Below are positions 34,673 to 47,697 of a stretch of 64,000 bases of DNA, in pieces; within the stretch, counting starts at the first letter, position 1, and every line of letters begins with the position of its first letter. This DNA is from Lonicera japonica. Taxonomy: Eukaryota > Streptophyta > Magnoliopsida > Dipsacales > Caprifoliaceae. Made by a program: the position numbers and the translations under genes. The stretch lies in contig CM038466.1 of the NCBI GenBank assembly GCA_021464415.1, forward strand, positions 686,438-750,437. Direction: 5' to 3'. The notes beneath the pieces are model-generated. The model did not search any database. It was not told the DNA's origin and worked only from the letters and a program-made list of their open reading frames with translations.

Positions 34673-36622
34673 TATGAGAACCCACGCTCTCGATGCCGGC
34701 CCCTGTTAGCGGCAATTCCTCTAGTTTCTCTATTTAAGTTTAGAAAATGGTTCGTTTTACTATAGAGAAAATGTGACGATTTGCAAATAAATCAGAGTCG
34801 CCAGTTTATTTTACTAAACAAACAAAAGTCTGTGTAAAAGAGGAACATTTATGAATTAAACGACCTCTTAAACATAATTAATGCGAAACTATTTGATTCG
34901 GAGGTTCGGGGATTAAGTTACGAATCGGGAAGGTGTGAGGCAACCAATTCACGCTTTCATTCTCTGAGTAGGATATGCATGGAATTATAATCAAATATTT
35001 GCATGTTAATTGATGTAATCACGTATCGGACCATAATTTTAGAAAAACGGAATTTTTGGGTAGGGATGGAAAGCATGTGCTTCGTAATTCGCCCTTTGAT
35101 TTTGGAAATTAGTCTATGTGTGATTTAAAAAATGATTTTGATAATGATAGATAGCAAAATAAGTGTTTTTAGAAAAATTTAGGACTTTTCGAAAGCTAAT
35201 TAGTTTAATCACTTAAACCGGTATTGACGAATCCAGTACTCTCATATTGGATATTTAGGTAAGCATCGAAATTTATAGATTAAACCGGGTACAAACGTGT
35301 ATTGATTCCTTCATAAACGAAGGCTGATAAAACTGAGATTATATGAAATTAACTAATAAAAATATATTTAAAAATGGTTTAAAGCTCATTTTACGCCTTT
35401 ATTTTGAAAACATGGTCTAAATATGAAATCTGGACTGATTTTGAGATAAACAGTATTTTTTACATACAATTGATCAATTATAACTGGTAAAATACATATA
35501 ACAATTCAAAGCCGAACTGAGATAAAAAATACCTTAGAGCCTCGAAAATAATATAATACTATTTTATAGCACTATTCCCGAAGTCTCGGAGCTATTTGAT
35601 GCCTCAAATGGGGTCAGTGCATGTTTATTTATAGCTATAGAATAATTAATGGGCTAGGTCTGGAAGTGTTTGTCCGCAGACACGGGGTGTGTCCTCTGAC
35701 AGAGGGTGTGTCAGCGGACAAACCCCTGATTTAAACGTGTGACGATTTTTGCAATTCCGACAAAAATAATCATCAAATTTATATGATTTTTGAACCTATT
35801 ATTACCCATCTTAAGACCTACCTACTATCCAAATTTTAGAATTTTTGGACATTGGGAAGGTCCCCGTCTGATTTCCCGAGCTAAATTCCCAATTTTTCAA
35901 ATTCCTGAAGATCTGACCATCGGATCGAGCTAATTTTTTAATATGTTATTTCCAGTAATATTTCCTAACTCTCCAAAAAATTTCATGATTTTTAAAAATT
36001 AAAAAGTATCAAAATGAGAAAAAATAAAAAATCAGCTAAGAGGAATTTGTCCTCGGACACAAGCCCCAAAGGCTTGTGTCCCCACGACACGCACATGTGT
36101 GTTCAGTGTGGACACACCCCTAGAGGTGTGTGTCCGTACGCAATTTCTTTAATTTTTGTCAAACGGCTTAGCGGATCGATCTAATTTTTTAAATATATTT
36201 TTACCCATTATATACCTTGTCTAGTGACCAAATTTGAGCTCATTTGACTTCGGAAAGGTCGTCTTTTGATTACGCAAAGTAAACTCTCGATTTTCTGAAT
36301 TTCTGGAGATTCGGCTGTCTGATTGAGCTGAATTTTGAGTATGTTGCTCCTTGTGGTAATCTCTAACAACCCTCAAATTTTGAGGATGATAAAAAATGGG
36401 TAACTGTCCTTTCAGAAGTTTCCATAAGTTTTGACGGTTTTTAGTTCCGACGGCTTCCGTTAATTCTCGTAACTTTTCGTACGTGTGTCTTTTCGACTTC
36501 TTTCTTTAACCTATATCGCATGTATATGGCATGTATGCATCTAGGAATGTTTTTGCATGCATGCATGTTCATTTTCTTAGAATTCAGGATTCTTGCGGGG
36601 GTAGTAAAATGAGGTGTTCACA
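34673..36622 (-). mobile_element. Solo LTR (family A) inserted into the minisatellite
   Basis: The element is 1950 bp. On the plus strand it starts TATGAGAACCC and ends GAGGTGTTCACA. The 5-bp duplication AATGC is at 34668-34672 and 36623-36627, both inside the 50-bp repeat. The minus strand carries a TATA box, GCTATAAATAAAC, near 35630, so the LTR is on the minus strand. It is the same family as 44351-46388. The opposite-strand TG has mutated to TA. Confidence 0.85.
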
Positions 36623-37790
36623 AATGCTTTTGCATGCAATTGATGAATGAATGGGACTTTAGAGCCTGATACAGTGCTTTTGAATGCAATTGATGAATGA
36701 ATGTGGCGTTAGAGCCCGATGCAGTGCTTTGGTATACAATGATTGAATATATGGGGCGATTGAGCCTGGTGCAATGCTTGTGCATGCAATTGATGAATGA
36801 ATGGGGCGTTAAAGCCCGATATAGTGCTTTGGTATGCAATGATTGAATATATGAGGTGATTAAGCCTGGTGCAATGCTTTGGCATGTAATTGATAAGTGA
36901 GTGGGGCAATAGAGCCTGTGCAATACTTTAGCATGCAATGATTAAGTGAATGGGGGCATTAGAGCCCCATATAGTGCTTTTGCATACAATTAATGAATGA
37001 ATGGGGCGTTAGAGCCCGATGCAATGCTTTGGTATGCAATGATGGAATATGTAAGGCAATTGAGCTTGGTGCAATGCTTTTGCATGCAATGATTGAATAT
37101 GTGGGGCAATTGAGCCCGGTGCAATGCTTTTGTATACAATTAATGAATGAATGGAAAAATGGAGCCCGGTGCAATGCTTTGGTATGCAATGATTGAATAT
37201 GTGGGACGATTGAGCTAGATGTAGTGCTTCAGTATGCAATGATTGAATATGTGGGGCGATTGAGCCCGGTGCAATGCTTTAGCATGTGATTAATGAATGA
37301 ATAGGGCGTTGGAGCCCGGAACAATGCTTTAACATGCAATTGATTGAATGAATGGGGTGATAAAGTCTGGTGTAGTACATTGGCATGCAATTGATTGACG
37401 AAAAAGGGCGACGGGCCCTGATGTAGTGTATTGATATGCAGTTGATAAATAAAAAAGGTGACGGAGCCTGATGCAGTGCATTGGCATGCAATTGATTGAC
37501 GAAAGGGGGCAACGGGGCCCGATGCATTGTTTTGACATACATATATTTAATAAAAGGGGCAACGGAGCCCGATGCCTTTTTTGACTTGCATATAATTGAA
37601 GAAAAGAACGACAGAGCCCGATTCTATGTTTTAACATGCATATGATTGAAGAAAGGGGTGACAGAGCCCGATGCAGTATTTTGACATGCATATGTTTAAA
37701 CAAGGGGCAACGGAGCCCGATGTAGTATTTTGACATGCATATGTTTAAAAAAGGGGCGACGAAGCCCGATGCAGTGTTTGACTTGCATGA
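36623..37790. repeat. 50-bp minisatellite, right part
   Basis: This continues 33620-34667 after the solo LTR, with the unit GCTTTTGCATGCAATTGATG and then AATGAATGGGGCGTTAGAGC. From about 37380 on the unit drifts to GGGGCGACGGAGCCCGATGC. Confidence 0.9.
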
Positions 37791-38640
37791 ATGAATTTAA
37801 AATGCCGAATATGACTTGCATGAATGAATTGTGTGGCGATTAGCCCGATCTAATGAATGTATGAATTATTTGGTGATTAGTCTAGTGTAAAGACTCAAAG
37901 AATGATGTGGCGATTAGCCCAATGAATTTTGCAAATTATGATTTGGCAATTATCCAAGTGTAATGAATGAATGAAAATTTGGCGATTAGCTCAGTGAATA
38001 AAAGAATTGGCGATTAGCCAAGTGTAATGAATGAATGAATTAAGATTTGGCGATTAGTCCATGTATTAATGCATAAAAGAATAATGTGGTGATTATTCCA
38101 TGTATTGAATAAATGATGATTTGGCGATTAGCCTAGTGAATAATGTGGCAACTAGCCCAATTTATTGAATAAATGAATGATGTGGCGATTAATCGAGTGT
38201 AAAGACTCAAATAATGATGTGACGATTAACCCAGTGTATTAATAAAGTAGTGATGTGGCGATTAGCCTAGTGTATCTATATGAATGAAATATTTGGTGAT
38301 TTGCCAGTGTAGTGAATCAAATAATGATGTGGCAATTAACCTAGTGTGTTGAACAAATGAATGGCGTGGCGATGAGCTCGACATATTGAATGAATGAGTT
38401 AATGGTTTGGCAATTATCCCAGTGAATGATGTGGAGATTAGCCTAGCTTATTGAATCAATGATAATGTGGCGATTAACTAGTGCATTTGAATAAATCAAT
38501 GATTAGGCGACTAGCCCGATGAATGTAATGAACAAATGGTGTAATGATTAGCCAGTGTATTGAGTGTATGAAAAACGTGGTGATTGACCCGTGTATTAAT
38601 GAATAAATGATGCCATGTGGTGGCGAATGAGATAAATGAA
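37791..38640. repeat. ~38-bp minisatellite, about 20 degenerate units
   Basis: The unit resembles AATGATGTGGCGATTAGCCC followed by AGTGTATTGAATAAATG. Spacing varies from about 35 to 45 bp. The GGCGATTAGCCC core resembles that of the neighbouring arrays, suggesting common ancestry. Confidence 0.85.
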
Positions 38641-41196
38641 AGGTGTGTATTTACTTGTACTTACCTGTGAAGTATAAGAAAATCAACACACTCAAGGAGT
38701 AGTTATGCGGTTAATGGTGAAACACCATGGCGAAAGTAAAAGAACACGTTCGCATGCAATAGCAGTAATATCAAGACAACAAAAATCACATTTGCAAATG
38801 ATTGTCGGAATCATCTTGCGTTTACTTCTGTTGAAGCTCGATGAAAATCTCACGTCTCTCGAAAGAATGAAATCGTGAAATTATTGATTCAGAGTTTGTT
38901 ATTTGAAAGAAATCAATTATTTGTTGAATGCAAATTGGCGTTATGAATGTTTCAAAGAATTTGAATGTATTTAAGCATGTGAATTGTCGTGATGATGATT
39001 AATTTTTTTTTTTTTTTCAAAAGATTTGATTTTTTATTTAAAGTACGTGAATTAGCGTGAGAAAAGTTTAATTTTTTTTGATTTTATTGGAACAAGTGAA
39101 TTGACGTGAAATTTTCCTTTTGAAAGGATTTGATTATTTAAGAAACGGAATCGTAATTCAATTATGATTACGATTTTTGAAAATTATCGATTAAAGACAA
39201 CGAGGGTGCAAACCCTTTCTTGTATATGGCAATGCCATGATTTTTTCAAATTTTCCTCCGAGGGGAAGGGAAAAGGTTATGTCATGCATCAATTAATTTT
39301 GACGGTATTTTGAACTACCTCTTATTAAAGCATGTCATGCATTAGTGTTGTACTACACTCATTATTTTCATAAATTCGGTAAAATTATTGTTACCTACGC
39401 ATTTTGATCAAATGACATGATATAATGTTGAAATTCAAGTAGAAACTATCTCATATTTTATTCATCTATTTCTGTTTTTCTCCCTCTATTTTCGAAAACA
39501 AGAAATGACTTTTTTTTTTCTTATTATTTTTTTTATTCGCCCTCATCATTTTTTTATGTTTCATTTCCTCGGACTACACTAGCCAGAATTGCGGCTAAGA
39601 GTCTTTTCTTCACTTTTGGTTTCATCACCCAACTTCTTTTCGACTGTTTCATTTTTTTTGTATTTGCCGGGTTCGACCGATTATTCCTCACTTTCTAAAT
39701 GGGAACGTAATCTCCTTCCAGTTTTTAATGAGTGCTCATGTACAGGCAATCGCGTTATATGAACTTTTTTTTACATGCAGGAATTGCTGAAAAAAAAAGT
39801 GTGATAGTGCCGTGTTTATGTCCAAATGCTTGAATAAGCGGTTCATGTTCGATGAACATGCGTGAGAAGTCGCAATTGAACGAGATTGGAGAAAAATCTT
39901 TGACGTCGCGATTTTGCTTTATCGGTGAAAATGATACAATTTTAACTGTGCTGTGGTTAAACGATATTTCCATTTATCAGAAATGAGAGTTGAATCACAA
40001 TCTCAGTTTCAAAGAATGATTGATTTATCAAAGAATAACGATTTTGTTTTTGAAAGAATAACTTTATTCCAGAATTGTGGAATCCATTTATACAAAATAA
40101 TTGACTTAAAGAATGGTGGAAATTATATATTTGTCCATAAAGAATGATTGATTTTATTAAAGTATAATGAATTTTATTTTTTGAAAGAATGACTTGATTC
40201 TAGAATTGTGAAATCTGTTTATCCGAATTAATTGAGTTAAAGAATGGTGAAATTTATTTGTCCACAAAAATTGATTGATTAATGGATTTTTTTTTCTTTT
40301 GATATAATGTGACTTTATACAAGTAAATTTCATTTTTTTAAAAAGAAATGAAAGGTACAACACATGCGAAGCGTGCAAAAGAAAATGTACAGTTTGCATA
40401 TAAATTATTTTTATTTATGAAAGAATCTTTTCTTTAGCCTGATGTTAAAATTTTAAAACACCGGATGGACCGGTAGAGAAAAACAGGGGATCTATAGGCT
40501 TATTTTGTCCTATGCATGCTGTGGTGATGCAATCTCAGTTAGAAATTGATACAACTTCTCATTGTTATAGTTTCACGATATACACTGAGTGTACGTGTGA
40601 ACGACCATTTGATATACCCTAATTGTACGTGGATTGACCTTTATGCCATCGGCTCACTAAATACTTCACATTTCGAAGAATAATCCGTACTCGTGGAGCT
40701 TAATCCGATATACACAGAGTACTGTAATAGGTCCCACGATATACCTCCCATCCGTCAAGATGATCGTTAGTACTGTGGTAGACAGTTACGATATATTCAG
40801 AGAATACGAGACCGATAAGAAGTGAGGGCTTATGCTTCAGCATTTGCCGACCCATCAAGTCGGCATGCTTTTACATTCGGCCCTCGGTATGAGAAGGTAT
40901 GAGATATGCATGTAATGTAGATGTGCAAAGTGTTGGCAATTTTGCTCAATTTCATTTAAAAAAAAGGAAAGGAAAAATGTTTTTTGTTTGTTCATAGACA
41001 AGATATCTACATGGAATCAACCTAGCATGCTACAATGTTCTTAGGCAATCTTATCATATGTTTAAGTTGTCACGTAAAGGCCAAAATCGATACATAGCAT
41101 GCAAAAAGAGTTTAAAGCATGCGTGTATAATAAGTAGAAGTAGACAAAGCAAGACAACAAGCATATACATATCATAGAATCTAGTTCGTTTAAATA
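38641..41196 (-). other. Leader-like region of the Tat-like element, no coding domain
   Basis: This lies between the primer binding site and the minisatellites. It is AT-rich, with degenerate repetition at about 39980-40290 (AAAGAATGATTGATT...) and at about 40576-40810 (CGATATAC-type motifs). No gag or pol motif was found on either strand. Confidence 0.5.
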
Positions 41197-41216
41197 GTCC
41201 ACAGCAGAGTCGCCAC
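41197..41216 (-). other. Primer binding site of Tat/Ogre-like element
   Basis: The minus strand reads GTGGCGACTCTGCTGTGGAC directly beside the LTR end at 41217. I recall TGGCGACTCTGCTG as a usual Ogre/Tat primer site pairing with tRNA-Arg. That assignment is from memory of the family. Confidence 0.65.
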
Positions 41217-42943
41217 TGTGAGAATCCTGGCGGGACCCCCCCGGATGCAGTTCAGTGCGTGGCTCGTTTCGAACCGATTTTATAGTCGCCAGTATGTTTT
41301 TCAGAAAAACTGACAAAAGTGAGTTTTTATACCCTTTTAGGGTACAATGCGGTCTGCACAACTAAATTGGGTTTGAGAACTATGTTACAACGCGGGAAGG
41401 TGTTAAACATCCGCGTCGCCCTTTTGGCTTCTAAATGGATATGCTTGTATTTATCTTTTATCATTTTTCTATTGTTTTGGCCCAAAAATTATATATACAG
41501 GTTGCTAAATATGATACAATAAGCCTACTGTATGCGACATGCAAAATTGCCTCGAAGGCAGATTACTCGTACCGTCAATGGGATTACCTATACGGGGAAT
41601 CAATGGGATTGTCCGTACGGGGAATCAATGCACATTTCCAATTATCAAGCTTAAGCATAGTTAATGCAGAATCACGGCATGGAACAATTTTAGGCATGCT
41701 TTGACAATTTATACAATTATATTCAGGATATGAATAATTATATACACATACTCTTTATTTACAGGATATCTACATCGTATTAGAATTTAGATGATACCTT
41801 CACGAATACAGAACTTTGTTTCGAAAGAATATATATGTGTTATAAGCTTTGGTTCGTCAATCAATCATAATACAAACACTATAAATGAGTTATGGAGTTT
41901 TTACTTGCATACCTATTCTATTATAATGTTTTCTCTCTCTAAACTAAGCTTTTGCTAGTCTAGAAATGAAGATATAATAAAATACAAGTTTTTTCCTCTT
42001 CTCGTACCTTTGCAATGGGCAATTTTGCTCAATAATTGCCGAACCCTTCTGAGAAGTTGGCTCTGGCTTATATAGCACTTTTTTAGCCTTCAGTGTCCGA
42101 TTACCCGTACGGAGGACCAGATTGCCCGTACAGGCTATCCGATAAGCCATTTCGGGTGCAAAATTAGATTGCCCGTATGGTCAATGGAATTTCCAGTATG
42201 GTTAATCTATTTTTAACCATTAGATTAATTTTATTTTTGGATATGTTGTTTCCCAAGATGTCATCTACTTACTGTCAAAATTTGAGTATGATCAGAGGTC
42301 GGGAAAGTCGATTACCCGTACGGTCAATTGGATTGCCCCGTACGGTGGATTGATTGCCCCATATTGTCTTACAGATTGACCGTATGGTAAATCAGGGATC
42401 CATTGTTGGATCAAGCTTAATTTTGGATATGTTGTTCCCCAAGATGTCTTGTATCTTCTTTCCAAATTTTAGGGCGATCAGAATTCGGTAAGACCTCTAT
42501 TTGATTATTTGACTACACTTGGTCGAGATCATGAACTTACGGATTGACCATACGGTCAATCAGGGATCCACCGTTGGATCAAGCTTTATTTTGGATATGT
42601 TGTTCCCCAAGATATATTGTAGCTTCTTTCCAAATATGAGGGTGATCGGAGTTTGGGAAGGCCTCCATTTTACTATTTGGCTACAAGTGGTCCAGAATAT
42701 GATCTTGAAAAAATAGTGATAATTAGGAATCAACAGTTTGCTTTTCAACATTCAGAATGTATTGACTCGGTGTGAGGCTCATCTGCATGGATCCATGATG
42801 GTCTTTATCTTGCAATTTCTAAGTCCAATTTTATCTTGCTCGAGCATGCATCCTTTGAAATTCTGTATCGCCAAATTTGATTTTGCTTTATCAGAAAGCG
42901 AGTTGCGTCTTGTCTGGAAGAGTCGCAAAATGGGGTGTCTACA
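41217..42943 (-). repeat. 5' LTR of Tat/Ogre-like element
   Basis: This 1727-bp LTR starts TGTAGACACCCCATTTTGCG and ends GGATTCTCACA on the minus strand. The TATA box GCTATATAAGCC is at about 42065-42076. It differs from the 3' LTR by many substitutions and several indels, so the insertion is not recent. Confidence 0.87.
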
Positions 42944-44350
42944 CCTGCTGGCTTGTATCAACCCCTTTTCCCATAAAGAATGTGATTCCATAACCACGAA
43001 GAATAATAATATATCACATGTTGGCTTCTATCCAGAGAATAGTAATAATCATATATACCTATTGAGATACAAATAGCTTTTATCTAATACAGTCATATGA
43101 GAATATCATGATAGAACCACAAAGTTCTGTAATTTAATACACAGTCATAGTGCTTTATTAAGTCTAGATTTTCGGGTTACCCACCGCTGGCTTTAGAGTT
43201 TAGACAACCCTCATTGCTGCTTTCGGAGGTTTACGGATTTTCAACCCAAGGGCACTGAGCCCTACTTATTTTAAACTGACATGCACTTTACAAGATCATC
43301 AATAATATCACCACCAAGAGATATATGGCCAAGAAAGTTCACGTAGTCTAAGATAGCCATTTAGATTCCTCATATGGATAGCAGACAGAGAATTTCATAT
43401 AGCTAGTACGATCTCCTAATAATAATCTTAGCAATAGATATACGTAGATGTCAAAATTTAGGTTAACAGTGTAGACCTGTTCATGCATGCTTGTACATAG
43501 AAATGCTATATCCATGTATGAATTTCTTAATTTATCACTAAATTAACATGAATTCTAAGTGATGAGAGAGATTACACCAAAACCATGTCATAAACAAGGT
43601 TATTAATTTTTGAAAGTAAGTTTATTATGTACATGCATAGTCATCTTTGTTAATTTATCTATCACTTAAAATCCATCACCCAATTTAATCATGATCAAAG
43701 TCCAATTATCACATTTTATTGAGTAATTCAAGCAATTATACAAGTAAGTATGCATATCTATCTAAAATAGCACATGCATGGTGTAAAACTTGTATAATCT
43801 CTAAAAATTCAATAATTCATATCACAAAGAAGTATAATTAAACTCTTATCTCAATACTCATAAGCTATAAATGAAATTGGATGACTCAACTGGTCACCAA
43901 GATACTAAGCTCTTCCTCTAACACGCACAAAGTTCTAAATGAGATGATACGAAAAATTAAGAATTATTGTATTTCTAACTCGATTAGCAAATTCCACCAA
44001 AATTCCTTTAAAATTTTCCATTTTTTCTCCTCTCAACACCTCCCATAAGGTTCTCTCAAGTGTTCTAGTTTTTTCTTGGCTTAATGAAGCTGAAATGTGT
44101 GTAATATTAAAAATATCTTAAGTAAACTGCTAAAATTCTGGTCAAACCCTGTTTATTTCAGGTCCATAATCGATCATGGCCAACGTACAAGCACACTCCT
44201 AAGAGTCTCATACCAATGATTGACCATGATCAATCATGGCTAATTAAAAAGTTCAATGTTCTCATTTCCAACTCCATGATCGATCAAGCCTTCCTGAACA
44301 CACTAGATTAAGTCTTTAAACGTCAAATTTTTCACTTAATTAAAGCTAAT

Positions 44351-46388
44351 TGTGAACACCTCATTTTGCGACCCCCGCAAGAATCCTAATTTTCAAAGAA
44401 ATAAACATGCATGCACGCACGAGCATTCCTAGATGCACATGTATTTTGTTCATGTGATACAGGTCAAAGAAGAAAGCCGAAAGGACCCCGGATGAGGAGT
44501 CACCGAAAATTGTCGAAATCAAAAACCGTCAAAACTCCTGGAAACTTGTGAAAGGAGAGTCACGCATTTGGATCATCCTCAAACTTTGAGAGTTGTTGGA
44601 AATTATCAAAAGGAGTAACATACTCGAAAATCAGCTAAATCCGACGGTCGGATCTCCGAAAATTCAAAAAATTGCGAGTTTATTTCGGGTGGTCAAATGG
44701 AGGTCTTCTCGAAGTTAAAATGGTTTGAAGTTTGGTAAGTGGATAGGCCTTATTGTGGGGAAGAACATATTAAAATTTCATCTTTGTCGGACATGGGGTC
44801 CTCAAGAATCAATTTGTCTACCGAGCAATTCTAGTTGAAATGTCCTTCGTAGCAAATTAAAATAAATAGTGGCCTTCCCGAAGTCTGATCGACCTCAAAT
44901 TTGGACAAAAGTTAGAAAACATTTGGAGGGAAAACATATCAAAAAATCAGCATAATCCAACGGTTGGAAGTTCAGTTGTCGAGGTTTTTGTACGCAAGTA
45001 CATTTTCTATGCGGGAACAAACTCTTTGTACCAAGCCAAGGAGACCGAGTCCTTCCCGAACTCCGATCGTCCTCAAATTTTTACAGGGTGTAAAAGACTT
45101 ATATTGGCAATACATATCCAAAATTCAGCCTGATCCAACGGTTAGAACCTGACTTCTCGTGCAAACAAGGGACCTTGTCTACAACAAGTACCTTTCCTAC
45201 GCGGACACAAACTCTTCGTACCAATCAGAACGAAAGGAGACCTTACCGACTTCTGATCGACCTGAAATTTTTACACGATCTAAAATATTCCTATTTACAG
45301 CACATATCAAAAAATCAGGATGATCCAACGGTGGGAAGGCTTCGCGATAATTTCCAAGAGTCCTAGTTGCGATATCTTTTCTTGCTCTCCAAGTATTTCT
45401 TTCAACTATAAATAGACCCCCCCTCCATTCATTATTTTGATCAACAATCAAGGGAATTTCGTGGTACACACCAAGAGATCCTTATTCTCTCCTTCAAGAA
45501 GGCTCAGGTATAATTTTCTCTCTCTCCTTTATTTATTCGTCAATTTATAATTCATACTCTTGTTTGCATAATTTTTATACTTAATAGCTTTTCAAAACCT
45601 TTTTCAAATTATTTTTCAAAATTAAAGGCGTATAATAAACCCTAATCCAATTCCAAAATAGTATTATTACTTTCTTACTTTTTCAAAAGTTCGGATTAGC
45701 GGTATTGTTATACGAAGGAATCGATAATCGCTATATATCCAATCTAATTCATAGATTGCGGTGTGTATGTGATAAATACTCGATCATGAGAGCACTAGTG
45801 TCATCTATACCGGTTTAATCAATAGACTTTGGTATACGACCGGTCAACTTGCCTCATATAATATCGAGTATAAGATTCCACATTGAATCAGTTTTCGAAA
45901 AGCCCAATGTTTTACAAAATCACTTGTTTCATTGCATCTATTATTATCAAACTCTCTTTTTCAAATCACACACACACACACTTATTTTTAAAATCATGGG
46001 CGAACTAGGAAACACATCGTTTTCATCCCAACCCCAAAATCCCGATTTCTAAGGCAAGCACGAAAAAGCTGTAAAGTAATAGCAATAGCATGCAAGAATT
46101 GAATTATAACACGCGCATATCCTACTCAAGAGACCGAAAGGGCGAATTGGGTGCCTAACACCTTCCCGATTCGTAACTTAATCCCCGAATCTTCGAATCA
46201 ACTGGTTTCGCATATATTGTGTATAAGAGGATATTTAGTCCATAAATACGTCTCTTTTACACAAACCTTTTGTTTGTTTAGTAAAACAAACTGGCGACTC
46301 TTATTCTTTTCAAAACCGATTTCCAAATCAACAATCGGAATCGCCGCCCACGAGGACCCCCCGGGCGTCGAGAACGCGGGTTCTCACA
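44351..46388 (+). mobile_element. Solo LTR (family A), plus strand
   Basis: This 2038-bp solo LTR starts TGTGAACACCTCATTTTGCG and ends GCGGGTTCTCACA. CTAAT flanks it at 44346-44350 and 46389-46393, a perfect 5-bp duplication. A TATA box, CTATAAATAGA, at 45406-45416 gives the orientation. U3 (about 44560-45350) contains three to four 150-170-bp subrepeats, each with CCTCAAATTT and an AACATATC...CCAACGGT segment. It lies in the right half of the split family-B LTR. Confidence 0.9.
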
Positions 46389-46432
46389 CTAATACATAAC
46401 TAACTACAAAATTTAATTTACAAGATATTACA

Positions 46433-46753
46433 ATAAGTTCTATCCTAATTCATGGTTAAACTTAATAGGTGGCGATGATTAACTTAACGAACCTTAAAGA
46501 GGATGATTAACTGAAAGTATTCGCAGATGAAAAACAAAATCAACCATTGTTTTTATTAATTATTTAGTATAGATCTTGCCACTTAACACTAGTGGTTGAA
46601 TTTTAATTCAGTTCAATAGTAAAATATAAGAAAACAAATATCAATTATACATCTTAATGCTAAGTTGACTTAAGTGAGGAAAATGTAAAGCGCCTTAAAA
46701 AATTATGTGAGAATTCATAATACTTTTGTGCTTGGAAACTCTTCTTTTTAGAA
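46433..46753. other. Intergenic spacer
   Basis: No gene or repeat is recognised in this AT-rich stretch. Confidence 0.4.
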
Positions 46754-46828
<75 letters not shown>

Positions 46829-46829
46829 T
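46754..46829. repeat. (AAT)n microsatellite 1
   Basis: About 25 perfect AAT units. It gives a poly-Leu reading frame on the minus strand that is not a gene. Confidence 0.95.
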
Positions 46830-47462
46830 GTGGGTGGTATAAATCTGACCGAACCCAAAGGAAATTGAATCGGCCCAAATCGGTAAAGTCAGTAACCAAA
46901 TTCAACAAAGGTGGCGATGAACAGTAATTTAGTAGTAGAGACAACGGGTTTTTGTTTGTGTAGGTAGGTTCCTCCGGTGAACTTTTATTCCCAATCCGGC
47001 AGTACGTCCTCCCAGAGTGTGTGATTCTGTTCTTCACTATGCTTTAATGGCCAAATAGATACAATTTCAAGAGAGAGAGAGAGAATGATGGATCGGTAAA
47101 AATATATGGCTCTTGCCGTGGTTAAGTTGCTCATCCCCTGCTAAGGGTTATCCTATTCTATTTATACCATATGGATATTGTCTGATGAGGTAGGAACTTA
47201 CTATAAAGGGTAAACTTGATCACTACTCTAAGGTTACATGTGTTAATGACCCTGTTCACACTAGTAGAAGTGGTTACTTCCTATCGTCTATTCTCCAGCT
47301 CAGCTACCTCTTATCCATAACTCGTCGCTTGATGATCGGCCCAAAATCCGATCATGCATCGTGGTCGATCTCATCGGCCAACAGGAGTTCAAGCCTCTAT
47401 ATAGGCCCGTGGCCCGTTCTCTAGGTTTGGGCCGAGGCCTAGGTACAAAATTATGCTTCCAC
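46830..47462. other. 633-bp spacer between two AAT arrays
   Basis: The spacer is bounded exactly by microsatellites on both sides. It has a (GA)n run at about 47071-47084. No coding sequence or inverted ends are recognised. Confidence 0.4.

Positions 47463-47547
<85 letters not shown>
47463..47547. repeat. (AAT)n microsatellite 2
   Basis: About 28 AAT units. Confidence 0.95.
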
Positions 47548-47697
47548 GGCAATTAGGTATAAGGGCTCATTATAATAATAATATAATTATAAAGGACACT
47601 TAAAAATTAGCCGTGTAAGTTAAGGACACAGTACAAAAAATACACTAATACCCCTTCCTTATGATATCGTCTCATTATGACACTAACTACAACCAGA

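Larger units (their letters stand above)
29712..42943 (-). mobile_element. 13.2-kb non-autonomous Tat/Ogre-like LTR retrotransposon filled with minisatellites
   Basis: Two LTRs (29712-31385 and 41217-42943) flank a 9.8-kb interior. Next to the right LTR the minus strand reads GTGGCGACTCTGCTGTGGAC. This fits the TGGCGACTCTGCTG primer site I associate with Ogre/Tat gypsy elements, so the element runs right to left. The interior has an uncharacterised leader (38641-41196) and then several minisatellite arrays up to the 3' LTR. No gag, protease, reverse transcriptase or integrase is visible. Tat-lineage elements are known for tandem repeats between pol and the 3' LTR; here such repeats make up most of the element. 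Flanking 5-mers GGTGC and CCTGC match at three of five positions. Confidence 0.75.
29178..46432 (-). mobile_element. Family-B LTR split by nested insertions
   Basis: Three pieces (29178-29711, 42944-44350 and 46394-46432) together make about 1980 bp and run parallel to the 1879-bp solo LTR at 27052-28930. The left piece starts TGTAAATGAAACGGCCC, the middle piece holds the CGGGTTACCCACCGCTGGC segment (about 43173), and the right piece ends GATATTACA. The gaps are exactly the two insertions described separately. I found no matching 5-bp duplication at the outer edges, so the left boundary is less certain. Confidence 0.65.

Noticed and set aside
31584..38640. Tandem arrays with regular spacing, CRISPR-like at first glance
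   Set aside because: Units are contiguous and degenerate with no unique spacers, in a plant nuclear genome. They are minisatellites inside a retroelement.
29712..42943. A complete autonomous retrotransposon
   Set aside because: No protease, reverse transcriptase, RNase H or integrase motif is visible on either strand between the LTRs.
46660..47037. 125-residue minus-strand frame
   Set aside because: More than 20 consecutive Leu come from the AAT microsatellite, and the rest has no recognisable domain.
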